Below, piece after piece: positions 12,936 to 24,782 of a stretch of 64,000 bases of DNA. A program made the position numbers and the translations under genes. The stretch spans positions 37,607-101,606 of the forward strand of contig JAFREE010000089.1 of assembly GCA_019400425.1 (NCBI GenBank). The letters are read 5' to 3'. How positions within the stretch are numbered: the stretch's first letter is position 1; each line of letters starts with the position of its first letter. Below the pieces are notes generated by a model. It did no database searches. It was not told the DNA's origin and was given only the letters and a program-made list of their open reading frames with translations. The stretch is from Hymenochaete sp. R1 (Eukaryota > Basidiomycota > Agaricomycetes > Hymenochaetales > Hymenochaetaceae).

Positions 12936-13644
12936 AGTTCAATGATTCTATCATAGAGTGTCTTTGCTGAATTCAGTTGGCGGGTGTTTTTTCTTCATTG
13001 TTTGCGGTTGTTCAAAGTTTTAGTGAGGAAGGAAATTTCTTGTCAAGTCACATTTGTATTCGAGGCTGGGCTTGTTTCTTCAAGATCTTGTCGCAAGAAT
13101 CAATGGTTAGTGATTAAGTACCCATCAGCCTCATCACGGATCGGCTGACCTGATGTCGAGAAAGGTATTCGGCAGACGGCGCCGCCGCCTCATGGCTTCG
13201 CTGGCAACATCAAGCGCCCACAAGTGGGGTAGAATACAATTACATATGATGCCCTGAGATGTCATGTGTTCGGCTCTCGCCTGTTTCGACAATACACGAC
13301 GGAGACTATACCGTTTCTCAGCCCCACTTAAAGTCACTCATAAAGTGGGTTGCTACCTCCTCCGCGATGGGAACTCTTGAACCGTCCCTTGGAGACCCCG
13401 CTTGCGTCAGCCACGGACCTTTGCTGTACGATACAACGTATGCACTTGCTTTAATTCAGCAAACGGTCGAGACTCACCCTCGCCTCCTCTGTCGATAGCG
13501 GGTCCTTTCTTATAACACTAAGGACGAGCAGGAGCAGCACATCGGTATACGCCAAGGTATGACAGTGGTAAGTAAAGGCTTAACTGACTATCTGGCCGCT
13601 GAGAACGGATGGTTGACTTCCAGCTGTAGTGAGATCTCTCGCAT
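12936..13644. other. intergenic region upstream of the DUF4238-kinase gene
   Basis: This stretch of about 0.7 kb has no recognised gene. It may contain a missed 5' exon of the following gene, because the first predicted exon begins close to the DUF4238 motif. Confidence 0.45.
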
Positions 13645-16221
13645 ATGGGTCTTCAAACAACACCAATTCGAGATGTCGAGCCGTACTATGTTCCTCCATT
13701 CGTATGGGATATTTGGGCTGAGAAATGGTATGCTCTCATCATTGAACAAAGAATGACAGGACGTTCTCATGATATAGACAACCCTTTCCAGTCCAGTCGA
13801 TATGACCCACCTCGTTCCTGGCATCGTCCCTCCGCCTTTCTCGGGTCTACACGTGTACGACGCTCTCAAGAACGAGTTGACCACAACTTCGGGCGGATCC
13901 CCTTTTGCACCGCATGTATTTGACCTGATCGAAAAAATCGATCCGTCAGTGACGTCTCTGAAGGAATGGGGAATGGCCAACACAGCTTTTCAGAGCCTCG
14001 AGAAAGATGCCGAAATGGCAATCCGATCGATCCTCCACCAGATCAATTCGAAGCCAGAAATTTCTCCCGTCACCGGTTTGCGTCATCTCGATGAAGCGTC
14101 GACTGCTGCCAAGAGACCCAGACTATCTTTGAGCGGGCGAGCGAAACAGTCGTTACAGAAATATCTCCTTTTCCTAAGGTTTCGGAATAGCGAACGGTTC
14201 GAGAGGGTTTTGATGACTGCTCGGAATACAAATCTCTTCATCAATCATCCTCAAAGTCGCGCCTGGGACCTGCTTGAGATCCGTCGCCAGAAAAACCCCA
14301 TAACGATGAAGGAGGATCAGTGGTTTGGTTGGACGAGTTGGGAAAATCTACTAGAGAGCTTTACCACTTTCTTCCTTGGTAACTTTCCGCAGGAGGAGCG
14401 ATTTGCTTTCATTTACGATTGCATTCAGCCTGGATTCGGATATATTCGCTCAGCGGATCTTTGTGTCGGTGTATCACTCGATCCAGACGAGTACATCATG
14501 AGCGATGCGTGCTGGGGAGTGGTATCGGACGACTCGGAGGAAGAATCAGGAAATAGGTGAGGGTCTTGGTTGTCCCTAAACCTGGTCTGCAATCAATCTT
14601 AACGCATTCCGACCTTAGGGGCGATTCATTGCATCACTTCTTTCCCATCTCACCGAACGTGGCCTTCTATTTGTTGATGGACACTTGCGACGACTCTCCC
14701 GCAAGCCATCAAATTCCGACTGAACACTTTTTGGACAGTTGCGAGCACTCGCCGATGAACATCGATGGTGACATCGAATCTGCCTTGGACGTTTACCAGA
14801 GGAACGCAGTCATCTTGCAGACTCAGCCTCAATATCTAGTTTTTGCCTCCTCGCGCTCCATGATTCGAACTCTCACATACTACAACGAACGCGAATGGTC
14901 CCCAGCTAATCTGGATTTTAACAAGCTCCTCCGTGGCTGTCGCGAAGAAAGCGTCACGTATACTTTATTGACTAAGTCCTCTATTGAAGTCGTCGACTTG
15001 ACCGACGACGTCAAGATCGTTGGAAGCCACGCCATATGCTTCGGGTCGTTTGCGGATGTATGGCAAGGCTCATGGAATGATCGTCAAGAACCACGCGAGT
15101 CTTCACGCACGGTAATCTGAATTCGTTAACTTTCCGACAGTCTAAGACTCATTCAATTTACCTTTACTACAGGTCGCGATCAAGATTTTGCGGGCCAATC
15201 TCGTTCGATATGCTCATGACAAGCTCTTCGAGGTTTGTCGTCGCATTTAATTCGCTCATGTGAAAGTCTGAGCGTCTTTTTCCATCTTCAGAGACTCAAG
15301 AAAGAGGTCAAAGCCTGGTATCGTCTCGAGCACCCTCACGTCGCGAAACTACACGGTGTCCTCCAACTTCCTAACACGTTGGCTATGGTCTCCCCTTGGT
15401 GCGAGAACGGGACAATCAACTCGTATCTTAAGCACGTCAACCCCGACGCTGACCGACTGAAATTGGTATGTTCTTCTGCCGACTTCTTCAAAACCTAAAC
15501 GCGCCGCCCCGTCTTGGTATTTTACCCTTTCTTCTCATAGACGTAACTTACAATCAAAATTTACGATAGATCCTTGAGATTGCGCACGGCGTTGCGTATA
15601 TGCATTCCCGCGAACCTGTAGTTGTACACGGGGACCTGAAAGGAGTGAGAACTATTTGAAAATTCGCACACCTATCATTATCGACTAATCGTGCCCAAGG
15701 GCAACATCTTGATTGATGCCTCAGGACGAGCTGTCATCACTGATTTCGGCCTAGCTCGGGTCAAAGAAGAAATGACGGATGTCCTCGAACTTCCATCTTC
15801 TTTCTTTGCGGGTTCGACAAGGTGGATGGCGCCTGAGCTTTTCCTTTCCCAGGTCGAGGACGAACGCAGAATGCCAATATCGACCTTCAGCGATGTCTAT
15901 GCGTTCGCGTCCGTCTGCCTTGAGGTACGTTTTATTGACACTCGTACCGAGTTTGAATCTTGTTCATAAAGTTCATATCTATACTTCCGTCAATAGATTC
16001 TCACCGGACAACTCCCTTATGCAAACAGGCGTAATGATCCGGGAGTCACTGTCGACATTATGCGCGGTGTCAAGCCCTCAAAGAGTATCCAGTACATGAG
16101 TGACGACCGTAGGCTCATGGATACCTGGAAGCTATTAGATATATGTTGGGACTTCATTCCCCATGCGCGCCCCTCTATGTCATGTCTATGTAACGATCTT
16201 TCATGTATTATGAATTTATGA
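13645..16221 (+). CDS. DUF4238 - protein kinase fusion protein
   Basis: An N-terminal DUF4238-type region is followed by a complete kinase domain. The DUF4238 part starts near EPYYVPPFVWDIW, matching the family's HHYVPRF signature. It continues through LHVYDALKNELTT and the helical KQSLQKYLLFLRFRNSERF, and ends after an intron with HHFFPISPNVAFYLLMDT. The kinase has a glycine loop (CFGSFADVW), the VAIKIL lysine, VVHGDLKGGNILI (HGD in place of HRD, as in many fungal TKL kinases), ITDFGLA, RWMAPEL and DVYAFASVCLEILTGQLPY. The stop is at 16219-16221. DUF4238-kinase fusions are expanded in mushroom-forming fungi and resemble TKL kinases; substrate and trigger are unknown. The DUF region and kinase are joined by exons with good GT-AG introns (for example 14553-14619). 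The N-terminal start is the weakest point: the ATG at 13645 follows no obvious leader. Confidence 0.75.
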
Positions 16222-16586
16222 CCCAAACCATTCGCCGGAACATCTGCCTCGATATTTGTTTTGTTAACTTGTCTAATACCCTGTTTACTACTCTGCATCT
16301 GTATTACGATCTTTTAGGATAGTTGAAATTTAATATTTTACTCGTAGTGACGGAGATTGATGGACCTGTTTGCGTGTTCGCATTGGCAGGCTGCCAGTGG
16401 ACATGCCCGGAGAATGTGAGAAGGCGCTGAGAGCGAGCGTGCGAAATCAGTACGCAGATCCGCAGTGATGCCGTTTTGGCGGGACCGAAACGCTTCTTGT
16501 CTTAACTTTGACTCTGACTCCATTCTTCTTGCACGTAGCGCCTCGTCTTTTCCCTGGTACTGTTCATACTCTTGCTCGTTTTTCCT
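16222..16586. other. short intergenic region
   Basis: This 365-base gap between two genes transcribed in the same direction holds the kinase 3' end and the OMA1 promoter. I see nothing else in it. Confidence 0.5.
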
Positions 16587-18571
16587 ATGATGCTGAGGCG
16601 AAAAGCTCTACAAGTTATTCATGAAGCTGGACCAAGTAAACAAATCTCGCGCTGGGCGCATCGGCCGTTGTACGCTCAGCGATTGGAACCATTAAAACAA
16701 TGTGCAGGTTTCCACAGCTCGACACCACGGCAGCATCCTTTCGTTACAGCGCTGTTAGCTTCTCTCCTCAAGGTGTGTGCATCCGTGAGCTCTTTGCTTT
16801 ATCTTTCAGAGTAGCTCATTGGCACTAAAGACTTCAGCGACTATGGAACTTGCGCGTTACACGGCCAGGGCAGTGTTCACATTCGTGCCCCTTTTCTGGA
16901 TGAAGAAACATGGCACCTACAAGTACATGAAATACTTCGTTAAAGACAACCCGGAGAAGGTGGCTGAATTGCAACAGAAGATTCGTAAACTGGGATTATC
17001 TTTACGAGTGCTCATAGCGATACCCTTTGCTTTATTCGGCCTGACCTTCATCGCAAGCCTCGAACGTACGCCCCTATCGGGACGCTGGCGTGTTATCCTT
17101 TTGTCTCCAGAGGAAGAAGACATCATTTCGGAGCAGCTTCAGGGAGGAAACTGGTATAGGGCAGTACACGACGTTATCTCAACGGACGGTCCAGTTCAAT
17201 GCATCTCACCGTCGGACTGGAGATACCAGACCGTCGAGGCAGTGCTCCGACAACTCGAAAATACGATTCCCCTCCTTGCTCGCGAAAGGCGTGCCTACGA
17301 CCATGCATGGTTGGAAAGGGGCCCCAACGACGTGCCGTTGCCGCCTCCTGCTAGGCATCCATTACGTCCTCGACCCGCAGCGAAGGAGTACATCCGTTGG
17401 TTCTGTGATCAGTTTTGCCCCGAAAAGCGAGAAGCAACATCATCTTCCGCATTGCCCGGGGATGAAACGCCCCATTTAATCCCTGGTCCGCCCTATAACC
17501 TCGTCCTCGTTGACCGTCCGGACTGCGATAACGCATTTTCCTTCGGGTTCGGACCCAATGGCGGTGGCGGGATAGTGGTGTATTCCGGTTTCCTCGATCG
17601 CGTTTTCAGGAGACGACAAAGTGCTCCCCTTGCTGACAAACAGAGTCAGCAATCTTTTCTGGGTGGACTCTTAGGATCGTTGCTGCCTAATACAAGGGTT
17701 GCGTCAGCTACTAAGAATGACACTGGGCTTTTACCATGCGTACCAACCGAACAGGAGAAGACCGAATTGGCCATTTTGCTATCGCATGAATTGTCGCACC
17801 TGATCCTTTCCCACCATCTCGAGGCGCTTTCTTCAGGCGCCATCTTCATTCCTGGTACAGTCGCCATCCTTGCGGATTTCCTTCGCGCCATCTTATTCCC
17901 CTTCACGATGGCCTTTGGACCTTTCGTAAATGACGCACTGGCAGACCTGGGGAAATCTGGGTCGGGGGAGTTCGCAAAACACACGGTGAGTTGTTTTACA
18001 TGACTTTGATGCGGTCGATGCAGCTGCGATGTGTTCGGTCTGGGTTCCTGATGTTCTTCCATAGGGGTTTGTCGGGGATTAAGATCGAACACTTCATCGC
18101 TTTTCATCCTAATTTTGTGAAGAGTGCCAATACTTACTACTCATTTTTTAGGAACATTGTACCAGTGTCGCCCAAGAATTCGAAGCTGATGCTGTTTCTG
18201 CGCGCATCTTAGCCCACGCAGGCTTCGACGCTCGCAAGGTTGTCACCTTCTGGGAAGATAAGAAAGACATGAACGAATCCGAGTGCACACCCAAACGAAA
18301 GAAAGAAAATGAGGAATCGTTAGACAACTATCTCCTCACCGCTGCTGAGACACAAGGGAGCGAAACTCCTATGGGGATGACGGTAAAAGCGGCTGGTCTT
18401 GGTGTGCGATTAGCAAAGCAAATCGTGGGCGCTGCTCATCCGGATCATGAAGCTAGGTTGCTGAGGTTGAAGAGCGAGCTTCAGAGGTGGGAGACGGAGA
18501 GGTCGAGGGTTCTGAGGAAGAAGGCTTTCAAGAAAAAGATGAGGGAGCATTGGTTCTTGATGACCATGTGA
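16587..18571 (+). CDS. OMA1: OMA1-type mitochondrial inner-membrane metallopeptidase (M48)
   Basis: Three exons (16587-16772, 16810-17985, 18152-18571) encode about 590 residues. The leader MMLRRKALQVIHEAG... is basic and fits mitochondrial import. A hydrophobic segment follows (LRVLIAIPFALFGLTFIASL). The zinc site is complete: ILLSHELSHLILSHH carries HExxH, and after the second intron QEFEADAVSARILAHAG carries the glutamate ligand. The C-terminal helix HPDHEARLLRLKSEL provides the HP.H..R typical of OMA1 relatives. OMA1 is a stress-activated protease of the inner membrane with overlapping roles with the m-AAA protease. The first intron, 37 nt, is unusually short. ATG at 16587 is preferred, because the frame upstream has only TTG. 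Neighbours give no further clue. Confidence 0.92.
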
Positions 18572-20330
18572 TTTATGCTTTACGTGGATGACTAGGAGTC
18601 GGTGCGTGCCGGCTTTTTGACGCCAGGTGTATTTATTAAGGGTGGTTTAAGTCTAAAGCTCTGATATTCAGAAGCACATTCTAACCCACTTGATACCGAT
18701 GGATCTGGTAGATCGCGAAGATGGGGCGGTCATGCTCATAATGGTGTTTGCAGCTCTTCCGTTCTTTTCTTGGCTACGGAGACGATTAAAAAGTTTTGCT
18801 TTGCATTTTATTATCTGTAAAGACATAGTTCCTATCTTTCGTTTTGTTGTGTAAGTAGCATCGGAACCCCTCCTCATTTTTAAATATTCTACTGGAATCC
18901 ATTGACAATAAGACTATGATTATTCTAAAGTGGCCAAGGCTGTTGACTCACTTTCTCTTTGGGCTTTGCATGCCCCGTTCTAAAAATACCCTCAGCTCAA
19001 GCTTTATGACCTTAAACGTCGATCATTTCCCAAACGAAGGCGCTTCATTGTCATTCTCTCAGCTCAACTTCTTCTATCCTTCTTCCTTCATCTTGGCAGC
19101 CTTTATCAAGCTTTTTCATAAAACTATTGAAATCGAAAAGAGCCTTCGAAAAGAACAGACTCCACCAGTATTCTCCGAGTATGAAGCAGACATAGGAAGC
19201 GGAAAAACGAGCGCGAGAAAGAGCGCGCTTCATTCCCTCGGGACCTTCGATCGCTTCTCCTACACACGACGGTCGCGGCTATGTACACAATGTTTGCTAG
19301 TAATCGATGCACACGCTCAGCAGATAAATGGAAACTCTCCTGCCCAGCATACACTCAGCAATGATCGCGTGTTGGGGTGGAAGAAGAGGTTTGAAGCATG
19401 TGTTTAAGACGTTCTGAACGTTGCAGCCAGAAGCTTCAGGCCCACTTCCTTATCATTCGATGAAAACCACATTTTGTCGTCAGCAATTCGCAGCACTGAG
19501 TATGTTTGGTTAAGCTGAAAACTACTGTTCATACCAATTTCTTCATTGATCGTGACACGGCGGCGTGCTGCTGGCTCGTGCATTGCCCATTGGCCCAAAG
19601 CCTTGTATCTTGGTGTCGGTGAAATTCATTTATTGCCAAGGCTTTTCATCAATAGTTGACCATGTTCCGTAGGCTTTCGTAGCGAAGGTCGTTTTGCAGA
19701 ACTCCCGAACGAAGATGGGAAGCGGTACTATTTTAGAGACTCTTATCTTACCGACCCCTCCCTCCGAGCATGGCACATTCAGGCCCAGAAGCCTCCGATA
19801 GACTAGGACGACATTGCAGCCGCTCTGGATATAACCAACATGGGAAAATGTTGTCTTTTATCGAGTGCCGCGATCGTTTCCAATGGGAAATATAAAAAAC
19901 ACGTCACGACTCGCAGTGCGGTCTGGCACGTATGTCTCAGCGCCACTCACGTTAGCAAAATCTATTCCTGGTCGTTTTTGCACACACGATCGGGGCGGAC
20001 CGTACCGCCTCGTCTTACTGGAGGACCTGACTGGCTCAGAGGCCAAGACGATCCGCATGCCCGAACGATGCTTCGGATGGTGCTTCAGTGCTCTGTACGC
20101 GAGCTCGCCCACCTATCTCATGCGTTCATCCGGTTCCATAGGGCACCTCTTCGACGACTTGCGACTTCATTCAGCTATCTTTTTCTCATGCTCGCAATCT
20201 TGTTTCTCCGGGGGGCCGGTTGGTGATAGTCTTTTGCCTATAAAACTCGGTAAACATGGAACGGGATGAACTCAGTCTAGTCCCAGACCAAGTCACCACC
20301 CCACCTAACCCTCCGTCGTTTCAGCTCAAC
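18572..20330. other. long intergenic region, no gene recognised
   Basis: This is about 1.75 kb between OMA1 and the sedolisin gene. The longest frame (18916-19407, plus strand, 163 codons) has no family motif, no credible start context and no matching exons, and I treat it as chance. The last 100 bases carry the sedolisin core promoter. Confidence 0.5.
20239..20245 (+). promoter_or_regulatory. TATA box of the sedolisin gene
   Basis: A TATAAAA sequence lies 86 bases upstream of the sedolisin ATG, a typical distance for a highly expressed secreted enzyme in fungi. Confidence 0.6.
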
Positions 20331-22382
20331 ATGATGTCGCGGAAATTCAACGCTCTGCTCTTCGCTACTTTCATCGCAGCCGTTTCAGCAGCGCCCGCGT
20401 TCAGTGACTTGGTCATGCACGAGGCCCGTCAGGATATTCCTGACGGATTCGTCAAGACCGGGTCGGCTCCCTCTAACCAGGTTCTCAACCTTCGTTTGGC
20501 ACTTGTCAACAGCGACATTGCTGGCCTCCAGAGCGAGTTGATGGCTGTCAGCACGCCTGGAGACGAACGCTATGGCCAGCACCTTACCAAGGAGCAGGTA
20601 CGTTAACAGTCTTTGTGGTACCCTGTGAGATAAGTCACTCACACTTGCTGCAGGTTGAGCAATTTGTCAAACCGTCCTCAGACTCGGTATCCCTTGTCAA
20701 TCAATTTCTTGCATCCCATGGGGTCAATGGCACCGTCATCTCGCCCGCGGGGGAGTGGATCTCCATCTCCGTCCCTGTTAGCCAAGCAAACGACATGTTC
20801 AAGTCCGACTTCTCGACGTTCGTCCATCAAGAGACGAGCAAGACTTCGATCCGTACTCTCCAGTACTCGATTCCTGCTGGACTTAAAGGTCATCTTGACC
20901 TTGTTCACCCTACGATTACGTGAGCTAGTGATTCTACCTTACATATATAAGTCGAATTGATCATAGACGATTGATGTATTAGCTTCGACAACCCATTCGC
21001 TTCACTCCCAGTTGTGAGGTCGCCCCTCCCTGCATCTACGGGTCAGAACATAACCGCCCGTCAAAGTGTTCCTGCTTCCTGCGCCGATGTCGTCACCCCC
21101 ACTTGCGTCCTCGACCTGTACGGTATCCCAACGACGAAAGCAACGCAGTCGAGTAGCACGCTCGGTGTATCAGGCTTCATTGAGCAGTTTGCCAACAACA
21201 ATGATTTGCAAACGTTTTTGAACGCTCTAAGGCCCGACCTTGCTGGTACCACCTTCACTCTTCAAACTCTTGATGCTGGCGAGAACCCTCAGGCTGAGAA
21301 CGAAGCGGGCGTCGAGGCAAACCTCGACACGCAATATACGATCGGCATTGCAAGCGGCGTCCCCACAACCTTCATTTCGGTAGGAGAGCGATTCCAGGAC
21401 GGTAATCTCGAGGGTTTCCTGGATATCATCAACTTCTTGCTTAGCGAAAGCAACCCTCCTCACGTTCTTACGACTTCTTACGGACAAAACGAAAATACCA
21501 TTTCTAGTAATCTTGCCAAGTACGTGATGAAGTAATCGATTTATCTCCTCTTGCTCACACCTTAATAATTAGCCAACTCTGTAATGCTTACGCGCAACTC
21601 GGTGCACGTGGCACCTCCATTCTTTTCTCTTCTGGCGACGGCGGTGTTTCCGGTTCTCAATCCGGAAGGTGTACTACCTTCCTCCCGACCTTCCCTTCCG
21701 GTTGTCCATTCATGACTTCTGTTGGGTTAGTATATTTTTACTCTGCCTTTTGTATTCCAGTCTTAAACCATGCGAATATTTAGTGCCACTACTGGTGTAC
21801 CGGAGACTTCTGCCGACTTCTCTTCCGGTGAGAAAACTTTTGTCATTCTCACGCTCTCTTATCTCTAAACTACGACCCCTCAGGTGGATTCTCAAATATC
21901 TTCGCCCAGCCATCGTACCAAGCTAGCGCCGTCAGCGCGTTCCTCACGACACTCGGCAACACCAATAGCGGAAAATTCAATCCCAGCGGACGTGCCTTCC
22001 CTGATATCGCCGCCATTGGCGAGAACGTTGAGATTGTCGTAGACCAAGAGGGTGGGCTCGTTGCGGGTACGAGCTGTTCGAGTCCGATCTTCGCGAGCGT
22101 CATCTCTCTGTTGAACGACCGTCTTGTTGCGGCTGGAAAGTCTCCTCTCGGGTTCCTTAACCCGTTCATCTACTCGACCGGTGCATCCGCGCTTAATGAT
22201 ATCACTACTGGTGAGATATTCCAGTCCAGTCACTTGCATGATGATGTTCTGAAGAGATTCGTTTTACAGGGAGCAACCCAGGCTGCAACACCAACGGTTT
22301 CCCAGCTGTTGCTGGCTGGGATCCTGTCACCGGATTCGGTACTCCTAACTTTGCCAAACTCCTCACTGCAGTTGGCCTGTGA
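20331..22382 (+). CDS. secreted sedolisin / tripeptidyl-peptidase-like serine protease (S53)
   Basis: The pre-pro-enzyme is about 590 residues over several exons. It starts with a clean signal peptide ([20 protein letters not shown]). A pro-domain follows with [35 protein letters not shown] and a prodomain closing region ([18 protein letters not shown]). The catalytic domain begins near [11 protein letters not shown]. The S53 residues are all visible: the Glu and Asp in [10 protein letters not shown], the oxyanion region SSGDGGVSG, and the nucleophile Ser in [12 protein letters not shown]. The calcium site shows as FPDIAAIG upstream and [12 protein letters not shown] near the C-terminus. Such enzymes act at acidic pH outside the cell and feed the fungus by protein breakdown. 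Either of two adjacent ATGs (20331 or 20334) could start it. Several introns of about 50-60 nt interrupt the catalytic part. The family call is very confident; whether it is tripeptidyl- or endo-acting is not. Confidence 0.95.
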
Positions 22383-22942
22383 GGGAATACGTCCTTCGGA
22401 TGGGTCTTATTTGAAATTTTCCTCTCCGCGTTTTTTGGGGTCAAAGGGTCGCTCTGCATGGCAATGTGTCAAATAGCAAGGAAACTTGTATGAATATGTC
22501 ATAACGTTTCAGGACAATGAAGTTGAATGTAATTTTTGTACTGGTTTCGAAGAAAACGATGGAGGGTCTTGCATGGTTGTAATGATTGTAATGGCCCTCT
22601 CTGAGCACATCTCGTGGCTGCTCACGCTACCTGTTGCCCCATCATTTAAATCCTTAGCGAGACCCCTTCAGATGTCAGAGTCTTCCTTCGAGTCTTTTCA
22701 GCCTCATTTAGTTTTTGATAGCTTTTTGCTGCCTGGTTTTCAGGTTCAAAGTCCAGCGGATCGTCCAAACCAACCTCCTCAAAGACAAACATTATGTAAA
22801 CAGATCGACGTGTGAGTCCATTATCGCACCATGTTTTCGTATTGCAAAGCGTGCAAAGTTCTGAACACACTTGGAGGGAGTATCAGGAACGGAAGACAGC
22901 GAATCTAAACCATCAAGTTAACAAGTGCCTGCTCACACGATG
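22383..22942. other. intergenic region between the sedolisin gene and the foldback element
   Basis: No gene is recognised. It contains the sedolisin 3' end and the left flank of the foldback element. A short inverted pair (TGCCTGCT at 22926 and AGCAGGCA at 22948) straddles the element's left boundary. Confidence 0.4.
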
Positions 22943-23186
22943 ACACAGCAGGCATAGTCGAATCATTTGACTGGACATATTCATCGAAAAGTGTGAAATA
23001 TATGCATTATGTGTTTTGGGATTTTCTTGTGTCAATAAATCCGAAAATATATCCTTACTTTGGCAGGGGGATTAGAATATATTTTCGAATTTTAATGACC
23101 CTGAAAACCCCAGAACATATAACGAATATATTTCACACTTTTCCATGAATATGTCCAGTCAAATGATTCGACTATGCCTGCTGTGT
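22943..23186. mobile_element. 244-bp foldback (MITE-like) element
   Basis: The two ends are inverted copies. About 65 bases from 22943 (starting ACACAGCAGGCATAGTCG) match the reverse complement of the bases ending at 23186, with only one or two differences. The similarity continues more weakly to the centre, so the whole element can fold into one long hairpin. It has no coding capacity. The size, terminal inverted repeats and AT-rich middle fit a MITE or foldback element. A clear target-site duplication is not obvious (flanks GATG / GATA at most), so the parent transposon family cannot be named. Confidence 0.7.
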
Positions 23187-23686
23187 GATACTGCCGCCTT
23201 CATTCCCAGGGCCATAGGTTTATATAATATTGTATCGAGCTTATTATATGCAAAGCGCGACGATCTTTTCTTGCTCGATTAGGACGCGTTTTGATCACGA
23301 GACCGCAGAGTCTCGTTTATCGAGGCCGCGGGGCGGTGGGAAAGCGTACTACTCTATTCTTCATCTTCATCTTCCAGAAGGTCCACTCAGTTTACTGGGG
23401 GGCATTTACATGCAAAATATGGATCTTCTCATCCATTTAACTTTTTGTGCGCCCCGAAATAAATGCCGTCGGTGGGAAACGGCAAATATATAGTTCAAAG
23501 GGGTATGTATATTTTGTGTACTACGTCGCCCATACTAACACAACAACACTTAACGCTGGCATGAATCTATCGTAGATCTGCCGAAATGAATACCGACCGA
23601 CCAGAACGTCCAAAAAGGGATGACCAGTCATCCATGCTGGATCGCAGGTCTGGCTCGAACAGAGCCCTCACCCAAATCTACGTGCC
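23187..23686. other. intergenic region right of the foldback element
   Basis: No gene is recognised. A plus-strand frame starting at 23586 overlaps the last exon of the minus-strand double-psi beta-barrel gene and is a shadow. Confidence 0.5.
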
Positions 23687-24782
23687 TCATTCAAAGTTCC
23701 AGTCACCCGTTAGGACACCAACACCCGTGTCCATTCCAAGTTCCTTCCATACTCCGTCAGAGAGATCGACCCCTCCGAAAGGACAGCATGGGCACTTGTC
23801 GACGACGGTAGCGGTTGCAGGCTTTCCGGAAACAGTGAGGGAAATTTCTTTTCCACATTGCTCGCCTTTACCGTATGCCTGGGAAAGTGAAGCGGGTTAG
23901 TGAGTGCGCAACTAGTGTTTTGCTCCTGGAATAATTAACGGCTCACATCAGGGTTCAATGCGACGACCTTTTTTGCCGCAAAGTTATCAGCGCGAGCCAA
24001 TCAATGTCAGTTATGGACTGTTAGTGAAGGTGAGGGAAAGATATCATACGTACCTTTTGTGTGCTGAAGTTTACGCTCCCGCACGCGCCTCTGTTGTCAA
24101 ATAATGGTAACGTAGGTCAATCATTCACTCTGCCATTCAGAGACGAAAGCCCAACGTACATGGCCGCCTGCTCTCCCAATGGATCGTAGTTCGTCATGCG
24201 GACGTCCGCGAACGCGTCCCCAGACTGCTTAGCTACGCTCGTAACAGTGATCACAGGGCAGTCTGCCCCCCGAACAGCCGTGCCTGTTCAAACATAAAGT
24301 GAGAAAGCATCGTTCATGTCACGAAGCACGTTTCAGTAGGGAAAGGGATACCTACCGGTCGTCTTCACGTCACCTCCACCAGTACCAGAACCTGCTGCAC
24401 TAGACCCAGCGGCAGGAGCGCTCGTTGTCGCAGCGCTCTTGGTCGAACTGGATCCCGCAGCAGGTGCACTTGTCGCTGCGCTGGCGGCAGTCGCACTCGT
24501 TGCGGCACTAGCAGCAGGCGCGCTCGTCGCAGCACTCGCAGGGGCACTACTCCCTGTTCCCGACGCAGCAGCACTTGAACCTGCACCCGACGACGCTGGC
24601 GCTCCCGTACCCGCAGGTGCCGATGTAGCTGCTTGCGTCGCTGCGGCACCGGTGGTAGTGACTGCGCTGCTGGAAGGCTTGCCTCCACAGGTACAGCTGT
24701 TTAGGATGGACCCACCTTGTGCGTTGACTAGGAAAGCCGAGAGGATGAGAGGGAGGGTGACGAGGAATTTTGAAGCGAGCAT
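23687..24782 (-). CDS. secreted double-psi beta-barrel (RlpA/expansin-like) protein with mucin-like N-terminus
   Basis: The ATG at 24782 opens a signal peptide (MLASKFLVTLPLILSAFLVNA). A short Cys-containing stretch follows, then about 100 residues made almost only of Ala, Ser, Thr, Gly and Pro, with repeated ATSAPA-type units. This looks like a heavily O-glycosylated stalk. Later exons restore a double-psi beta-barrel: DCPVITVTSVA, then GACGSVNFSTQK, VVALNPDAYGKGEQCGKEIS, ATATVVDKCPCCPFGGVDLS and GVGVLTGDWNF. The CGK, VVDKCP and DLS elements are the family core. Such barrels occur in RlpA, barwin and expansin-like proteins of the cell wall. Wall loosening or interaction is possible, but I see no proof of catalysis. 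Introns (about 24343-24287, 24166-24095, 24057-23963, 23946-23895) are inferred from frame. The frame at 23586 on the other strand is its shadow. Confidence 0.8.

Noticed and set aside
18916..19407. Plus-strand ORF of 163 codons between OMA1 and the sedolisin gene
   Set aside because: No motif, no splice support and no promoter; codon content looks random.
23586..23900. Plus-strand ORF of 104 codons
   Set aside because: It overlaps the last exon of the minus-strand double-psi beta-barrel gene, whose frame carries clear family sequence.
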